This document shows positions 27,801 through 42,800 of a stretch of 64,000 nucleotides of DNA, in pieces (within the stretch, counting starts at the first letter, position 1; each line of letters starts with the position of its first letter). The position numbers were made by a program, and so were the translations under genes. Source of the DNA: Cinclus cinclus (Eukaryota; Chordata; Aves; Passeriformes; Cinclidae); NCBI RefSeq assembly GCF_963662255.1, contig NC_085047.1, positions 108,742,181-108,806,180 on the forward strand, written 5' to 3'. Under the pieces are notes generated by a model, which was not told where the DNA came from, made no database searches, and saw nothing but the letters and a program-made list of their open reading frames with translations.

Positions 27801-30800
27801 TTTGATTCTCTGTGAAAGTCATGTTGTCTATGGAGTTGGGGCAAACATATCAAGATTAAGTATCTGCCTCTGGCACTGATGGCAAAAGGATAATGTAGAA
27901 ATTATAATGCAGTGTAAAATACAGTATGTTTTTCCAGCTTGTCATCAGTCAATTATCCAAATTTACTTTTATTCTTGTCCATTGTGAGGAGTAGCAAAAC
28001 CATCCCAGCACATGCACTGGGTGTGTTCCAGTGCTGCTCTCTGATGCAGGATTTCTCTTCCTGCTGGCACTCCTGGGGGTGTATCTGTGGATTGCCCTGG
28101 GGAAGGCTTACCTCGATGACCAGTGTTGCTGTGTGCTTCTTGCCATACATCCTTGGCTTGTATCCCACTGTTATATGGGTTCCCACTGTGCCTGCTGGAA
28201 GAAGTTCTCCAGCTTTTGGCATCACAAGGAAATCGGGATCGCTGCCTGCCAGGAAGTGAGCAGTGAATGGCTCTGGGTACCTGCAGAAAAGCACAGGAGA
28301 CTGTTGTGCCTTTCACAGCATCTTAACAGAATTTATCTGCAATCTAACACTTAAGCCACCATGTGGCATGACTCAGGAAACATGGCATGGAATGAATATG
28401 GAATATTAACAGCATTCTTACTTACAGAATAATTATTCTGTAGTAATTCTTTATTTATACACAGGGACCTGCATACTCTATGCATCTTCTGCATACTGTA
28501 TTCAATTTCAAACACGTTTACATGCTATTATAAATATTATATTAACTATGGAATAATGAGAGCATTTGCCTCTAGAAAAAATATATTTTGACTTGTAAAG
28601 ATATCATATAGTGATATAAGTAAATTCTGTATCAGAGTGAAAATCCATTTTTCCCTATTAAAAGTACTCCCTTTTCCAATCTCTAAAAAAATAAAACTGA
28701 CAAACCACCCATTTTATTAAGGTTTATGACTGAATTTGCATTCTGGCAGACTGTTACTAGACTAGGAGGGAGTTCTGAGAAGCTTGAAATGAAGATATGA
28801 AAAATAATATTTTTATCACTGTTTCACATTTTTCATATCCCATAAACTGAGTATGTTAAGACTTTGCAGTAATATAATTAAGTTCTTCTATTGATAATAT
28901 TGTGTGCCTCTTAACTCAAATAATTTCTGTCACAGGTACTAGAGATCTTGTCTAATGCCTTGGTTCACAACAGTGCTGTTGGACCCAAAGAAAATCCCTA
29001 GTCCTGGTAAAGACAGTGGCTGAGCTCTATAAAACAATCTTAGGCCAATCCCAAATTAAAGCCTGTCCATCACAATTCCTCAGGGACTCCTTGCCATAAA
29101 CATTCCCATGAAAAGAATGTACATTGTATTTTCTGGTGAGGCAATCTCCTTTTAGTCTTTATATGTGTTGCTGAGGACAGCTCTATCACTCTCTGGACAG
29201 AAGGAGAACACAGGAAATTGAAAGCAGAAATACAATGGGATGGTCAAAAATTAATCCACAACACCCTGGCCCCATACAGCAGGGCAAGTATCATGCTTGC
29301 TTAGAGGGAGCACATTTTTTGTTGATAAAACCTGAAGAATGAAAAGCTAACAGCACCTCAAAGAAAAGCTGTTCAAATCTGTTTATTCATGGACTGTCAC
29401 ACCAGAAATAACACTTTTCAAAGAAAATACACAGAAAGAAATGAAATTTAATATTTTATGGCAAGTCATATCTCTGCGGAAATGTTCCACATTTCCTGGG
29501 CAAGCACCATCCTGTGGGTGGCACACTGGGCCTATGTCATTTTGTTTAAAAATAGCCCTCATTTGGAATATGTTCTCATGAAAGACTGAACTACATTCAA
29601 AATCCTCTCCTGAAAAAAAGGCCATGCCACCAGTTTATAGAAACAGTGAGAGTGCAGAAAGCAGAAAAACTTCTGTTGCCTCAAAAAAATTAACTGATAT
29701 TTAGCAATGCTGTTGGACTTGGGTGCATCAGCAGATTTAGCCTGACTTTTCCTTTAGGTGACAGCAAGGTGGGCAAAAGTACTGAATGTCTGAAACTACA
29801 TTTCCTGCCTTCCAATCTTCACATCAAACTCATGCTAACAACCTCTTTTTGTGGTGCCTAAAGCTGTGCAGCTGAGTTTATAGCCCTGGGCCATCAGCAC
29901 TAATCCTGCTGGGCCTGAGCTCCCATCCAAGTGCCAGATAAGCCTTGAATTTTCACATCTTTGTTTGCCACAAGGAGTGCTCAGCTGGGAATGCCCAGAA
30001 CACACCTCCTACACAGACAGCAGGTATGAGATCAAAAAGAAGCCAGGGATGTAGACTGAGCAGCACAGCAGAGCACTCTTCAAAAATGCCTGAGATAAAT
30101 ATTCAAACCCTCATTCTGAAAACTGAGACAGATCTTCATCTCCAGCATCACTGCTCTATTGACTAGGTTCAGGAACATTGTAAGCCAGCACTTTGTGTAT
30201 CTCCCATGCTCAGCCTGTTTTCCAGTGAACAGTTAGGGATGACAGCTCCTCGTAATGCTTGGTGTCTTTGTAAGATATCCAAGAGCATGGCTTGGACTAC
30301 AGATGTGATGATGAAAGGCTGGGGGAAATGAGGCAGGGGACAGGCAGCTTACACAGCAGACACAGGAAAATACAGATTTCATTCCTGCTGAAATTGCCTC
30401 TTAGCAGGGAGTTATGCAACAATAGCTTGTTTCAGAGTCATCAAAACAATCAGAAAACACAGAGAAGAAAAAGCTAGTTCTTGTCCAGACAAGGGGACCA
30501 TACAGCTTAAAGTGAAATTGTCAACAAACTTATATATAATATATAATATATATTTATAAAGTCAGAGAAAAATAATGGTATTACATCACCCTTGTCAGAT
30601 TGCAATTGTCAGAAAGAAAAATGGAAATAAAAAATAATAAAAAGCTTTAAATAAAACCTGCATGCTTCTTGACAGCATTACCACAAGCTACTAGAGGCAG
30701 TTATAATTTTTTTCATGTTGAGTAAAATACATAAAGGCATATGAACTTGCATCAACACATATAATCACAGCTAAAACCTCCCTGTTCCCAAAGTCTGTCA

Positions 30801-33800
30801 GTTTTAAACAGAAGAGTCAGGGTGTCTACTAGGTGCAAAATATTTATCAGAGTAGAAACTATGTCCAAGTAAGGAAAATAGAAATCCTGACAAATTAAAT
30901 GTACAGCTATAATATGACAGGCCAGGGGGATTCTGATGAAGATGGTACAAAAACCAGCAATTAAAAAATTACACAAAATCAGAAGTTGAAACCTTTCACT
31001 GATAAATCTTGCATAGTTTTAAAAATAATTCTTAATATGCCCCCTGAGACAAAACAAGCAGTGCTTTCACTGCTGTTCACATTAGGGAGATGAACTGGCA
31101 CACTGGGTACCTCACAAGCATAAGTAAATTGCTTTCTTTTTCTCATCCTTTATAATAAAGAGAAATCTGGAAATGAAATTCCCAGAATAGCACCTGAATT
31201 TCAGACATTATAATTTTCCATGTCTGTATATTTAGTGTATAATAAAAATTTGATAATTACATTTTAAAAAATTATTTAAATTTAGTTCCCCCTTTTTGAT
31301 TACTCCTTCAGGTGAAACAGCTCTGGAGTCACTGTTTGGCTTGTCATTTCTCAGCCATGAAGGCAGTCTGCAGTTTTTCAAGAAAGGTGGCAGATATTAA
31401 CAAACTTCATAAAGCTTAGTGATGTGTAGAGTTTTGAAAATGCATATGAACCAAGCACAAATGAATTAGAAAATGTAAGGGCAGAGGCCTTACAAACCAA
31501 AGAAAGTAAATGTGTTTTCCCATCTGTCTTTCCTTAACTCCTCTCACAATGGTTTGATACTGCCATCAGACAACATGAACTCTGTCCTTACTCAAATAAT
31601 GAACAAGAGTAAACACTAATTTGAATTTAAATAATAATTGGACAATCAAATCATAGAAACCTGGAAAAGGGGAAACTAAGCTGGTCTTTAACAGACATTT
31701 TTATAAACACTCCTTTAATCTTGTCCTTAAATAGAATGCTTATCAGTGTTCTCACGCTGCACAATTTTCAAATTACTAAACCGAAGTAATAGCAACTCAT
31801 ACCTTCAACTTAAAATTTATATTCCTGTAGAGACCACACTCCAAATCTTATAGAATACTCATCAAAACTAAAATTTATTTATTAAATTTTATTAAATTAC
31901 AGCTCAAAATAGGTTTAATGTTTCTCTTCCCAAAACTAGTGAAGCAGTAAATTACTCCTGCAAAAACGTATTCCTTTATAACACTCAGCATTTTGAAAAG
32001 CCACGCATAAAAATACTAGCATGTAGTCCTGCTGATCAAATGCTTGGGTGTTTTTTGCTAATAAAAGAAGAAGAATAAAATGTCTTAATCTATAAAATAC
32101 ATAACTGCTTCAAGAAATAAGGGATATGAAAATGTTATAATAGTTCGAGTGGTTCAAACAATAGTTGATCATAACTAAATTTATTTCTTGTAATTTGTAG
32201 TTAACATCTGTTGGATGACACAAAAAAAAAATTAAGTTATTACTTAGTCAAGTCCTTTAAACTTATTAAGAATGCATTTGTCAGATTCTATATCATTATT
32301 AGTGATTCTTGGTATGATTTGGATAATTCCTTATCAACAAAAAATATACAATGAAAAAATAATTTAGTAACTCATTATTATTTATAAAAAATGGTTATGT
32401 TTCATACCCAAGCCAACTCTGGTTTAATTTAGTAACTCTAAATCCAGAACCCTGGATATCAGAAAAGTTTTAAAACTCGAGCTATCACTTCTGTGGCTTT
32501 GGAAAGGCTGCTTTAGAATTAAAGGATTTTCAAAAAATATGGGCAAACACTGCATGATAAATGCCTGTCAGGGAATGCTTTACCAACCCTATGATGACAT
32601 TTTGTTGTATATATGTTGTGTACACATGTAACTCCAAAGCAGGAGTCAGAGGTTCTATCTTCACAGGATGATTTCTGTCTCATCCCTGTTCTGCCCAGGG
32701 GTGCTATATTTGTAGATTGACTGATGACTGCACGTAAGTCCTGGCTAAACGTGTGACATGTCAAGTATTGTATTGTTAGGAAGGATTATCATAACTTTTT
32801 GAAAGGTCTGCTGAATGTTTACAATATCAATATTTTCCACTAGCCTCCATTAAAGGCTCCAAAAAATGGAACCCAGTCAACATTTGTGCTTTGCAGCTGC
32901 CACTGTATGGGAAGTGCTAAGATGAAGTACTCTAATTACATCCTTAGTGGTAGAATTTTGCAGAACTGCTAACAAAGAGATTGGCAGAGGAATCCAGGGC
33001 TGTAACACAGCAATGTGTGAGAGAGTGAAGGAGAGGATGCATGAACTGAGAATCTACAAAATGCATTCTCTTGATGCATACTTAATCCTGGCTAGTGGTA
33101 ATTCTAATGAAATACCGCAGTAATTAGAGTGAAATAGAAATGGTTCTCAAAATTGTAATTGTAAACATCTTTTTTGTTGTTGCAATTCCTCAGATTTAAA
33201 ATTACTTTTGTGTGACCAAGGAATGTTTTTAATTGAACACTTATTCTATGCACTAAGAAATGTCCATAGAAGAAATAACAAAAAAACTCCAATGAAAAGT
33301 AGGTCAAGAAAATTAACCTGTACATGCAGTAATTGTAAAGCCTAATTTCTTCTTTATTCTCATCTCCCCATCCCACCAGTTTGAGGCTTTTTTCCTCTTT
33401 ATTCTAGCTCTGTTTCCATAATCAGGTGGAGCCTTGGATTTTGCAGATGCCCCTCAGTGGAGATCACATCAATATGAGGTTGTTTTTGTCACAACAGGTG
33501 CTATGTTTTTCAGAGGGGCAGTTTGAGTTTATCCAAGAAGTTTCTTAATGTAACGAACATCCTGCTTGTCATAAACACAGCATTGGAGTGACAGGGCAGG
33601 ATGGAAAGATGGAAAAAATTCTACTGTATATGGGAAGCCAAACATGATTGTCACAATCACAAACAGGTACATTGGGAAGAACAGAACTAAACTGATGAAA
33701 GGAAGCTCTGTGTATGAGAGAGAAGCAGACAGCACAAACAGGAGAGAATTATGCCCCAGCTTGAACAAACCTTCAAATATACTGTAGTTTACAAAAGATT

Positions 33801-36800
33801 TCCAGTGAGTACAGTGTTCACAAATATCTATCTATCCCACACATCTCATGTTGGTTACTGAAGTATTTGCCCTGGAAAACATAAGGTAACATTCTGCTGG
33901 AGCTGTACATTAGTATTCTAACATGAAGAAATAAATCCAACCATCAAAATAACTCTGTACAGGAAGATAGAGCAGTAAATAAGCTCCAAACCCCACTTCT
34001 GTATTAATACAAACGTCCTGATCCCAAACTTAATTGATTAAAAATACATTATCTTCAGTATGCCAAATATAGAAATAGCTAGTTTTCTTAAGCAAAGTAT
34101 CACTTGAGTCTTTTTAATTTATGTTTCAATTACAGATTCCAACATAAAATAATATACCAATAATTTAAGATAGATATCAAATACATTTCTGTAAGTTTTA
34201 TTTCCAAGGATAATATCCTATCCTTTTTGGTTGACACTGCTGTCGTTCTGGAAACCATTGGCATTCGATAATGCATTTGGTATTAAAACAAGCACTAATA
34301 TTATCTCAAACATTAGTGGTCTGTACTAAAAAAAATTACTCCAGTGGAAATGCTGCCAATGATTTCAGCTGGTGTTGAATTAAACCTACATTTATGATAA
34401 AACCTGCAAAAGGTCATCTATGAATGTTAAGAAGTGGTAGATTTTTCTTATTTAGGAAGTGAAATCTGCTGATTTGACTCTAATCAAGCTTAATGCCAGT
34501 ATAAGAACATGTCCCTTTGGAATTTTTAAAGCTGAAAGTAAAATGTTGGTCTACTCCATCCCAAGTGACATAGGTGCAGTTTAAAAAAATACATTTGTTT
34601 TCTTCATGCAATAAAACATTTTAGCTGTATTCTCAGTATCTTGCACTATTTTCTGGAGCAGACATTGGGCTATTTCTCATTGTGTAAGCTTTAAATTTAT
34701 TGAAAGGGTGCATTGCATATTTTTGCAAACTGCTGGAGCTTTCATTATTGCAGATCATTGTGAAGACTATAGCAATGACCTGCCATTTGTAACTGATCAT
34801 CCTTCCTGAACAACCACAGCAAAATCATTAATTAATTCTGAGATATCCTGTACACACTGAGGATTTGGGGAGGAGGGGGGGAAGGGGAGGAATGTGGAGT
34901 TTAAAGAGGAAGGCCACGTTAGAGTTGCACTAGCTGTAAAGGAAAAGAAAGCTAAACCCATTGATCTCATAGGTTTACTGTGGAGCACTGAAGATCCTCA
35001 TTCAATGTGGTGTGTGTATATATATTTATTATATATATATATATATATATACACACGCATATATAGGTATGTACACACATACACACACATATATATACAT
35101 ACACACATGTACAAGAATACTAATCTTTTCTTAATAACATCCTGAGCCTTTTTTAGAGCCTGTGGTTCTCAAATACTATTTGTTGCATCACTATGCACCC
35201 TGCTAGTTCAAAAAGATGCATAGGTGTTCTCAGTGATGCTGTGCAACCTCTCTCTCCTGGCAGTAGCAGGAGAAAAAGACACATCTGCAGAGTCCCTCCC
35301 TAGCAGGTTACTCAGAAATACACCTGTTTCCCCACAGCAGCAATGCCACGAGATACTGTCTAGCATAAGAAAAGAAGACATCAAGTAACTATATATGCAT
35401 GGAGAAAAAAACCCCATGTCTCTTAAAGTAGCAAAACTGATTCTCTATGGATTGTGCTGCTGATTGATTACTGAGAAAATTCCAAAGGGCTGATCTTTTT
35501 TTTCAGGGAGGATCTACAAGATGACACTTTGTATCCTATTCAAAAATTTTAAACCATAAAACATATTTCATTGTTTTATTTTTAAACTAAATAATTTGTG
35601 TTATCAAGCATTAAATTACACCTGTAATATATGTTTTTCTTATGTAATTGCTTTTAATCTGCAATTATTTGCAATTATAGTGTAAACACTATACTATGTG
35701 TTGGTTGGCTGAGTGTTTTATTGCTATCTAAAACCTCTACCACCAAAATCTCCTAAGCAAATCACAGGTAAGATAAAGCAATATATAACTTACGGAGCAG
35801 TTCCCAGAATCACAGAATCACAGAATGGGTCAAGTTGGAAGGGACCACAGTGGGTCATCAGGTCCAGCCTCCCTACTCAAGCGGGGTCATCCCAGAGCAC
35901 ACAGCACAGGATTGTGTCCAGATAATTCTTGGACATCTCCACTGGGAGAGACTCCACACCTTCTCTGGACAGTCTGTTCAGTGCTCGGTCACTACACAGT
36001 GAAGAAATTCTTCCTCATGTTCAGGTGGAACTTCCTGGCCATCAGTTCCTGCCCGTTCCTCCTGTCCCATTGCTGGGACCAGGGAGCAGAGCCTGCTCCA
36101 TCCTCTGACCCCTCCCTGCAGACACTGACAGACAGGGATGAGGGCCCCTCTCAGCCCTCTCTTCTCCAGGCTGAACAGCCCCAGCTCCCTCAGCCTTTCC
36201 TCACTGAGATGCTCCAGTCCCTCCATCATCTTTGTCACCCTCCCCTGGTCCCGCCCCAGCAGCTCCGTGTGTCTCCTGTCCTGAGGAGCCCACAACTGGA
36301 CACAGCACTCCAGGTGATGCTCACAGGGATGAGCAGAGGGGCAGGATCACCTCCCTGACCTGCTGGCAGTGTCCTTCCAAAGGGACCCTAATGAGTCGAG
36401 TTCCTGGTACTGTTTATAACACAGAGCCTTTTTAGTACATGCAAACATTACATCTTGCATTTGAAATGTATGGGGGGAGCACTTGCTATATAAAATAAAG
36501 TCAAAATTAGTTTAAGGGCAAAAGAGAATCTATCACCCATCATGGCTCTTCTTTTATATAACTATAATGACTCAGGTTTATAACACCTTTCTGGAGAACA
36601 TCAGGTATCTTCACTACTATCAAACACCTACCAGGAGATTACAATATTGCCAGAGCAATTGCTTCACTTTTGTTCCTGAAACAGCCACTCTATTGAAGCT
36701 GTTAACTTGAACATTGTGATAGAAGCCTTTGTCAGAGTCCTCAATAATTAAGATCACTGACAGACATCTAAAACCTGGAACAACTGTCCATCTTAGAGAC

Positions 36801-39800
36801 ACAGCTTTTGGAAATAAACTTAAAAAATCAGTTGTAACCAAATACATTCCCTGATGAGGATGAAACCAAAGGATGTATCCACAATGAAAGTTTCAATTCA
36901 CATATCTGGCCCCTTTCTGGATATAGAGCAAAAATAGTTAATTTAAAAGAAAATAAAAGAAACTTTAAAACTTCCATAAGCTACATGGATTGTGAACATC
37001 ATGATTCATTCAGATTCACTGTTTAATATTTTAAAGCTTATCTATCATTACCACACACTTTATTCCTTGACTTCTTGCTGTATACAAATGACATTGTAAG
37101 TTTGCTATAACATTGTAAAACTCTGGGAAAATAATTGAAATATGTAAAAATTATATATTAACAGAGGTTTCTGCAGGGAGAGTAACAAAATACTGAATAA
37201 TTACACCATTATTTTAGCAAGTGGAAGTAGAGATGAATTTATAGCACGCTTACATAATACAACAGGAGTACTTTAAAAAGAATGGCACATCTAAAAATTT
37301 TTAAAGCACAATGTGAGGCAATGTTTTTAATTTGGTGCAAGCATAAAGCACTTTGGAAAAAAACCTATTAGTAAAAGCACTAACTTTTAAAGCTTTACTA
37401 GTGAGCCTTTAATATCACAAAACATTTTCTTTAACATTGCATTACACATTTTAACATCCACCCAAGTCTTTCAGGGCAAAAAAAGTAATAACATAAACAT
37501 CTGGATCTATTCCACAGATTTTTTTCTTAAGCCAAAGCCCAAATATAGAAGGCTTCTCTTTTCTACAACAAAGCTTCAAAATCACATTTGTTACTTAAAC
37601 AGTGCAACTCTTGAAAATAATGATGATGAAATAGCTGCGTCCCAGTTATGTGTCTGTTGCCCAAATTTATTTTAACCAATGTGTTTGAGTAGGAGTGGTA
37701 CCCTCAGAAAACTGTATGAATTCTTGAGTTTGTTTTTACCTTGTCTGGCTTGTGAGCTTAAAGCCAACTATGGATTCCTTATTTAGGCCAACTGCTTCAA
37801 TGTTGATCACATCATCCACTTCTGGCTCCGTGGCAATGAACACAAATGGAAACTTCCAAAGGCCTCCTGCAGTACACTGAATTGTGACAGTTGCCTCACT
37901 CCTTAAAATTTCAGATAAAAACAGTCAATACATAGAAAAACATTATAAAACATGAGCTGATTAATATACAAAAAATTTTTTGAGTGTGTAGAAGTGAACT
38001 ACAGTAAAATGAAAATAGAAGTTACTTTAAACCAGAATATATCCCTAGTTGTGCATGGTATATATCAGGTAAGCTTGACTGGAATGTGGATTAAATGGAA
38101 CAAGATATTTATAGCAAATTACGAGAAAGAACATAATATGAAAGTAATATTCCTGGCACAGCCATGAGATTTTATTCCTCTGCTTGCTCTCCTTTGAATT
38201 AAAAACAAACAAACAAACAAAACAAACAAACAAACAAACAAACAAACAAAAAACCCCTAAGTTTATTTTACTCATTACTTTTTTTTACTGTGCTGTTAGG
38301 GGAGAATTTTGTCCAGAACATATTAGCAGTTCATATTAGGATAAAATTGATCTGACAAAGGTCGATGTACTTAAGAAAAATGCCAGACTCTGATGCCTTT
38401 GGCCTGTCTAAGAGAGTTGGTGCTGTAGATTCTGAAGATAACAAAACTAATTAATTGCAGTCACTGAATAGTCTGTATGAAGCCTAAGCCTCAAATACAC
38501 AAAGATAAAAAAAATCCAAACCAAGTTAAAAAAAAAAAATGAGAGAGTGGAAATTAAGAGGCTTTATAAATTCACCTCCCAGTGCCACAATAACACTGAA
38601 TTGGGTGGATCATTCTTCCTAAAGGTTTGCTCTTTGTTTATTTCTTTAACCTTCTGGACTACTGCAAATAAAGAGTAACCTCCTGCCTCTCAAAGGTAAC
38701 TTTTTTCCTGCAATCCATGACACTCAGCAGTGACTGCTCCCTAACACTCCTGGTAATGCCAGGACTCTGGATTTACTTCAAGCCTGGAGTTCACTAAAGC
38801 TTCTTTTCAGCCTCCTCCTGACCCACACTTGACTGCACCCAAAGGAAGGGGCAATTTCTCTCTCTCCAAAAGCACCTCCCTTCAAAGTTTCCTTTTAAAG
38901 AAGGGAGATTTTCTTACGTAAATCAAAGCACATACATAATTTGTCACATTACAATTATAAAAAAAAGAAGAAGAATTTCCTGTGGATCATTGTTACTGGA
39001 GCAGTAGTAACTAATTTCAAATTCAACTATCCCACCCAGTCAAAGAACATGCAGACATGCTTGTCCAGGAAAAATTTTCCAAGACTGAGAGACCATCTTT
39101 ATTGTATGTTTTTTTAATGAATTATGAGAACAAATAACTTTCATTAGAAGTCTTTCAATACTCCAATATTTAGAAGTAAAATGATGCACACATAGACTAT
39201 GGAAGTAACTCAACTGAATCATCTCACAGGCACTAAAAAGAAACAGTTTTAACATCAAAGATCTCATACTGAGAAGCAGCAAGGGAGAAAATCTAAACCA
39301 GTAGATCTCAGAGGTGAAAACAAAGTGAAGAAAAGAATGCAGAGAAAAGATTATGGAGGTAAGAGTGACCAGACAGGATTTCATTACATGTTCTTTTGGT
39401 AGTAAGGAACAGGATCTTACCTCATTGGTTTTCTAGGTGCAAACACTACATTAAAGATCAATGTTACAATTCTGGATTCTGTATCCCATTCTTTTTCAAC
39501 CAGCTGCATACCAACCAAAGATTCAAGCTGAGATCTAATTTCATCTGATTGATATTGCAATTCATACAGAAACTCCAGTGTTGCAGGGGAACCTAAATGA
39601 TACAGGAGAAAAATATCAACCTGTGTGTGCTGCAATTTCACACACTTGGTTGGCTCAGTGTTACAATTCTTCCATTTGTTACTAAAAATGACAAATAAGT
39701 AAAACTAGCAATTATCTAAAACTTAATTGATTTCCTTCTGACTGCACAACAAAAATCTTCTCATTTCATATGAAAGGCTTTATGGTTTCTGACAAAATAA

Positions 39801-42800
39801 AAGCAGGAAAACTTACTCGGGATATGTGAATGGTAATAGCAATATTGCTCTGGCTGGTGAGATATTTCTAGTTCATCAGCCAAATGAAAATTTCATAATA
39901 CTCTTTTTGAGTAATGCCATTGGGACAATTGAAAAAAAAATAATTAAGGACATCAATGCCATTGATGGCTGAAAGCCTGAGAAACAGAATACAGAGAAAT
40001 AGTAAAGATACCACCAGCAGCCTCTTCTCTTATTCCCTGAAGCAGCTATGAAAAGGCCAAGTAGTAATGACATAAAAATAAACAGCTGAGCTTCTTGAAT
40101 CAAACGTCTCCTCCAGCTGTAATAAAGGAAACTGAGATATTCAGTATACAATAGTAATTTTTTGCACAGAAGGGAGCGTTTCTATGAGGAAAAGAATCTC
40201 AAGCTGCTAATCCATTTAAAAGTTTCACACATTTTATGGATGAGAAGTGTTTTAACACAACCACTAAGTACTTCAGGAGATTTCATTTTACTGTGACCAC
40301 CTATCTCAGGGCACATTTTGAATTTGCACAGCTGAGTACAAATGTACAGAACTGCTGTGTGTGCATCCCTGTACACAAATCCTGGCTGCACAGTGCCAGG
40401 CATCTGCAGAGTTAATTCCCAAGGCATTCTGACACAGAATTCTAAAATACAGGTGACAGATTTGTTTATATAAAAAGTCCAAGAGACAACATTGCAGAAA
40501 AGCTTAGTTTGGTACTGCCAATCTGTAAAACCACCCAAATTTAAGTGAGTATGGAGATGCCTTCCCACTCTTTTAGTCCTTTGTACTTCTCTGAAATGCA
40601 CAATTTCCTCTTCCCACTTCAGCAGCTAACAGGAGGCGTGAACTTTTGTTGCTTCATTTTTGTTGCTTCATTTTTATAACACAAAGATTAACTCTAAGAA
40701 ATGTAGCATCTTATACTGAACCATTTGTAACTCTTTAAAGTAGATTGTTCACAGACCTCTGTACAATATATGACCATAGTCACACTGATTTAAGCAAAAT
40801 ATTATGATCAGCATATGGGATTATCAATCATAGTAGATTATACACACCCTGAGTACCAAAATACAGGACTTCCATGTATTGATCCATATATGCAGGGACT
40901 TCATTACAATAAATGTAATCTGTTAAAATGAAAATTTTCTCCTAAAATCTATTACATTTAGGACCATCCTACATTGTTTCATGCTTGCTGTTTTTCCATT
41001 TGAAAAATTTAATGTTTATGTCATGCATTCAGATTCCAACACAGCCCAAGGCTTTTAGGAGTCATCCTTGACAAATGCTAGAACATGAAGATTCAGATGC
41101 TGACAATCAGGGGAAGAGAAAGGATGGCAAAATCTGGAGCATTTCACATTGATAAAAAATTACAGCCGTTGAGTAGATTCTTCCTCCAGCAGTTTTATCA
41201 CACAGTGCTACTCAGGAAAAGCTTATTTTATAGTCCAGGTGCTAGGAAGACAACGCTGGGAACTGCATACTGCTTTTAATATCCAGACATTTGGGTTTGG
41301 TTTGACATACATATATATAACGTCTTAGTCAGAAGTAATTAAATCCATTTTTTCCCCTGTTCCAGGCTGTTTTGCAACTTGTTCTATGCTTACATTAAGT
41401 AATTACTTAAAATATTTTATACCTCCAACAGTTAAGGAAAAAAAGATTCATTTATGAATGCCAATATTTGGAACCTTGTTATATTGGCCCCTCCAGCTCA
41501 TTTTGATCTAGGCTGCTGATCTAGTTTAGCACTGCTAAAAAATGTAAAACATAGTTATATTTTTCATCACAGCCGCCCTGAAGACTCCTATATTATCATG
41601 CTGTGGGAATTCTCTGTGAAATGTTAATATTTGATTCTAGCAATCCTGTAATACACATGCTGCCTAAATAAACTGGCAGAACCTAGAAGAAAAAAGAAAA
41701 AAGGTATGAAACAGATAGGAAATTGTCCAATTTTTCAAACATTCAGAGTTGTCTTGACTCTTAGAATTCCTAATTTCAATTAAAATGGCAGAAGATATAA
41801 AACATGGAGATATAACTATCACTTTCTTTAAAGCAAAGTCAAAAAAATATTACATACTGCTCAAATAGGCCTTGACCCTTTAGGCCCAGCTTCAGCTTTC
41901 TCTTCATTTCAGTTCAGTTTTCTTTTTTTAAAATCACTATTTTTAATACAGGTAAAATTCTTGTTTTATCTAATGCAAGACGTAAAATACACATGCAAAT
42001 ATAAAAGTATACCCCAATTAATCCACTCATGTTCTGTAAATAGAGAGCAGCAGGGAGAGCTTTAGCCACATCTGACTCAACACAGAGATATTTATCAATC
42101 TCCAAACACCAGGAAGATATAAGCATGCTATTCATATACAGCTAGTTAAATCTAGGGAATAGAAATACTGATTATAAAGAATATTACTTCTTTCTTATTC
42201 CAAGACAATATTTTTTAAATCATTAAACATTTCTTCTTTTGAAAGGCAACCCATCTCAATCTTCAAGAGTCATCATTTGATTAAATAAAGATTTCTAAAA
42301 TGGTAGTATGCATTTAAGCAACACTTGTGTATGCAGAGCTACTGAAGCACCTATGTTTAAAAGGAAACCAAGCTTTTCAGCTATACAGAAACTATGGCTT
42401 GGCTGTCATTTATTTGCAAGTGCCAGTAAGGACACTGCTCCAGAAGCTCTGAAATTAAAGTGCTGAGGTTTGTTTAAATAGCCTCTAAGAAGATGAAAAT
42501 ATATAGACCACTTTAAAAAAAAAAACAAAACACAAAAAACATTTTATGACTCGTAAGACAGCATGAAAACTCCAAGGATTTTACACTCTGGGCTTACAAG
42601 TTGCGGAAATGTGAAGTTTTGTGGCTGCTAGATTTACTGTAAAACTAATTAATAGAGGCATGCATCTAAAATTTAAAGAACTATTCCAATGGGTTCACAA
42701 AATAGGAATCTTAGAGATTTAAATAATATTTTAGTGGAAAAGAACGTGTTTTTAAGGTTCAAAAGAATTAGTAACAAAGAGATTGCCTACAGAAGGCAGT

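Larger units (their letters stand above)
28281..37739 (-). other. CFAP47: CFAP47 intron (9459 bp) with CR1 and microsatellite
   Basis: This is a phase-2 intron. It carries a small AT repeat near 30529, a G-rich run with an adjacent TA/CA microsatellite at 34867-35106 and a GC-rich CR1 copy at 35806-36393. Apart from these it is AT-rich, and no additional exon was recognised. Confidence 0.75.

Noticed and set aside
35825..36358. 177-codon plus-strand open frame, Pro/Ser/Leu-rich
   Set aside because: It is the reverse strand of the CR1 3' region and is explained by that GC-rich repeat.
40182..40601. 139-codon minus-strand open frame near the exon at 39421-39592
   Set aside because: No ASH motif, and the frame does not connect with the phase-1 junction between the neighbouring exons.
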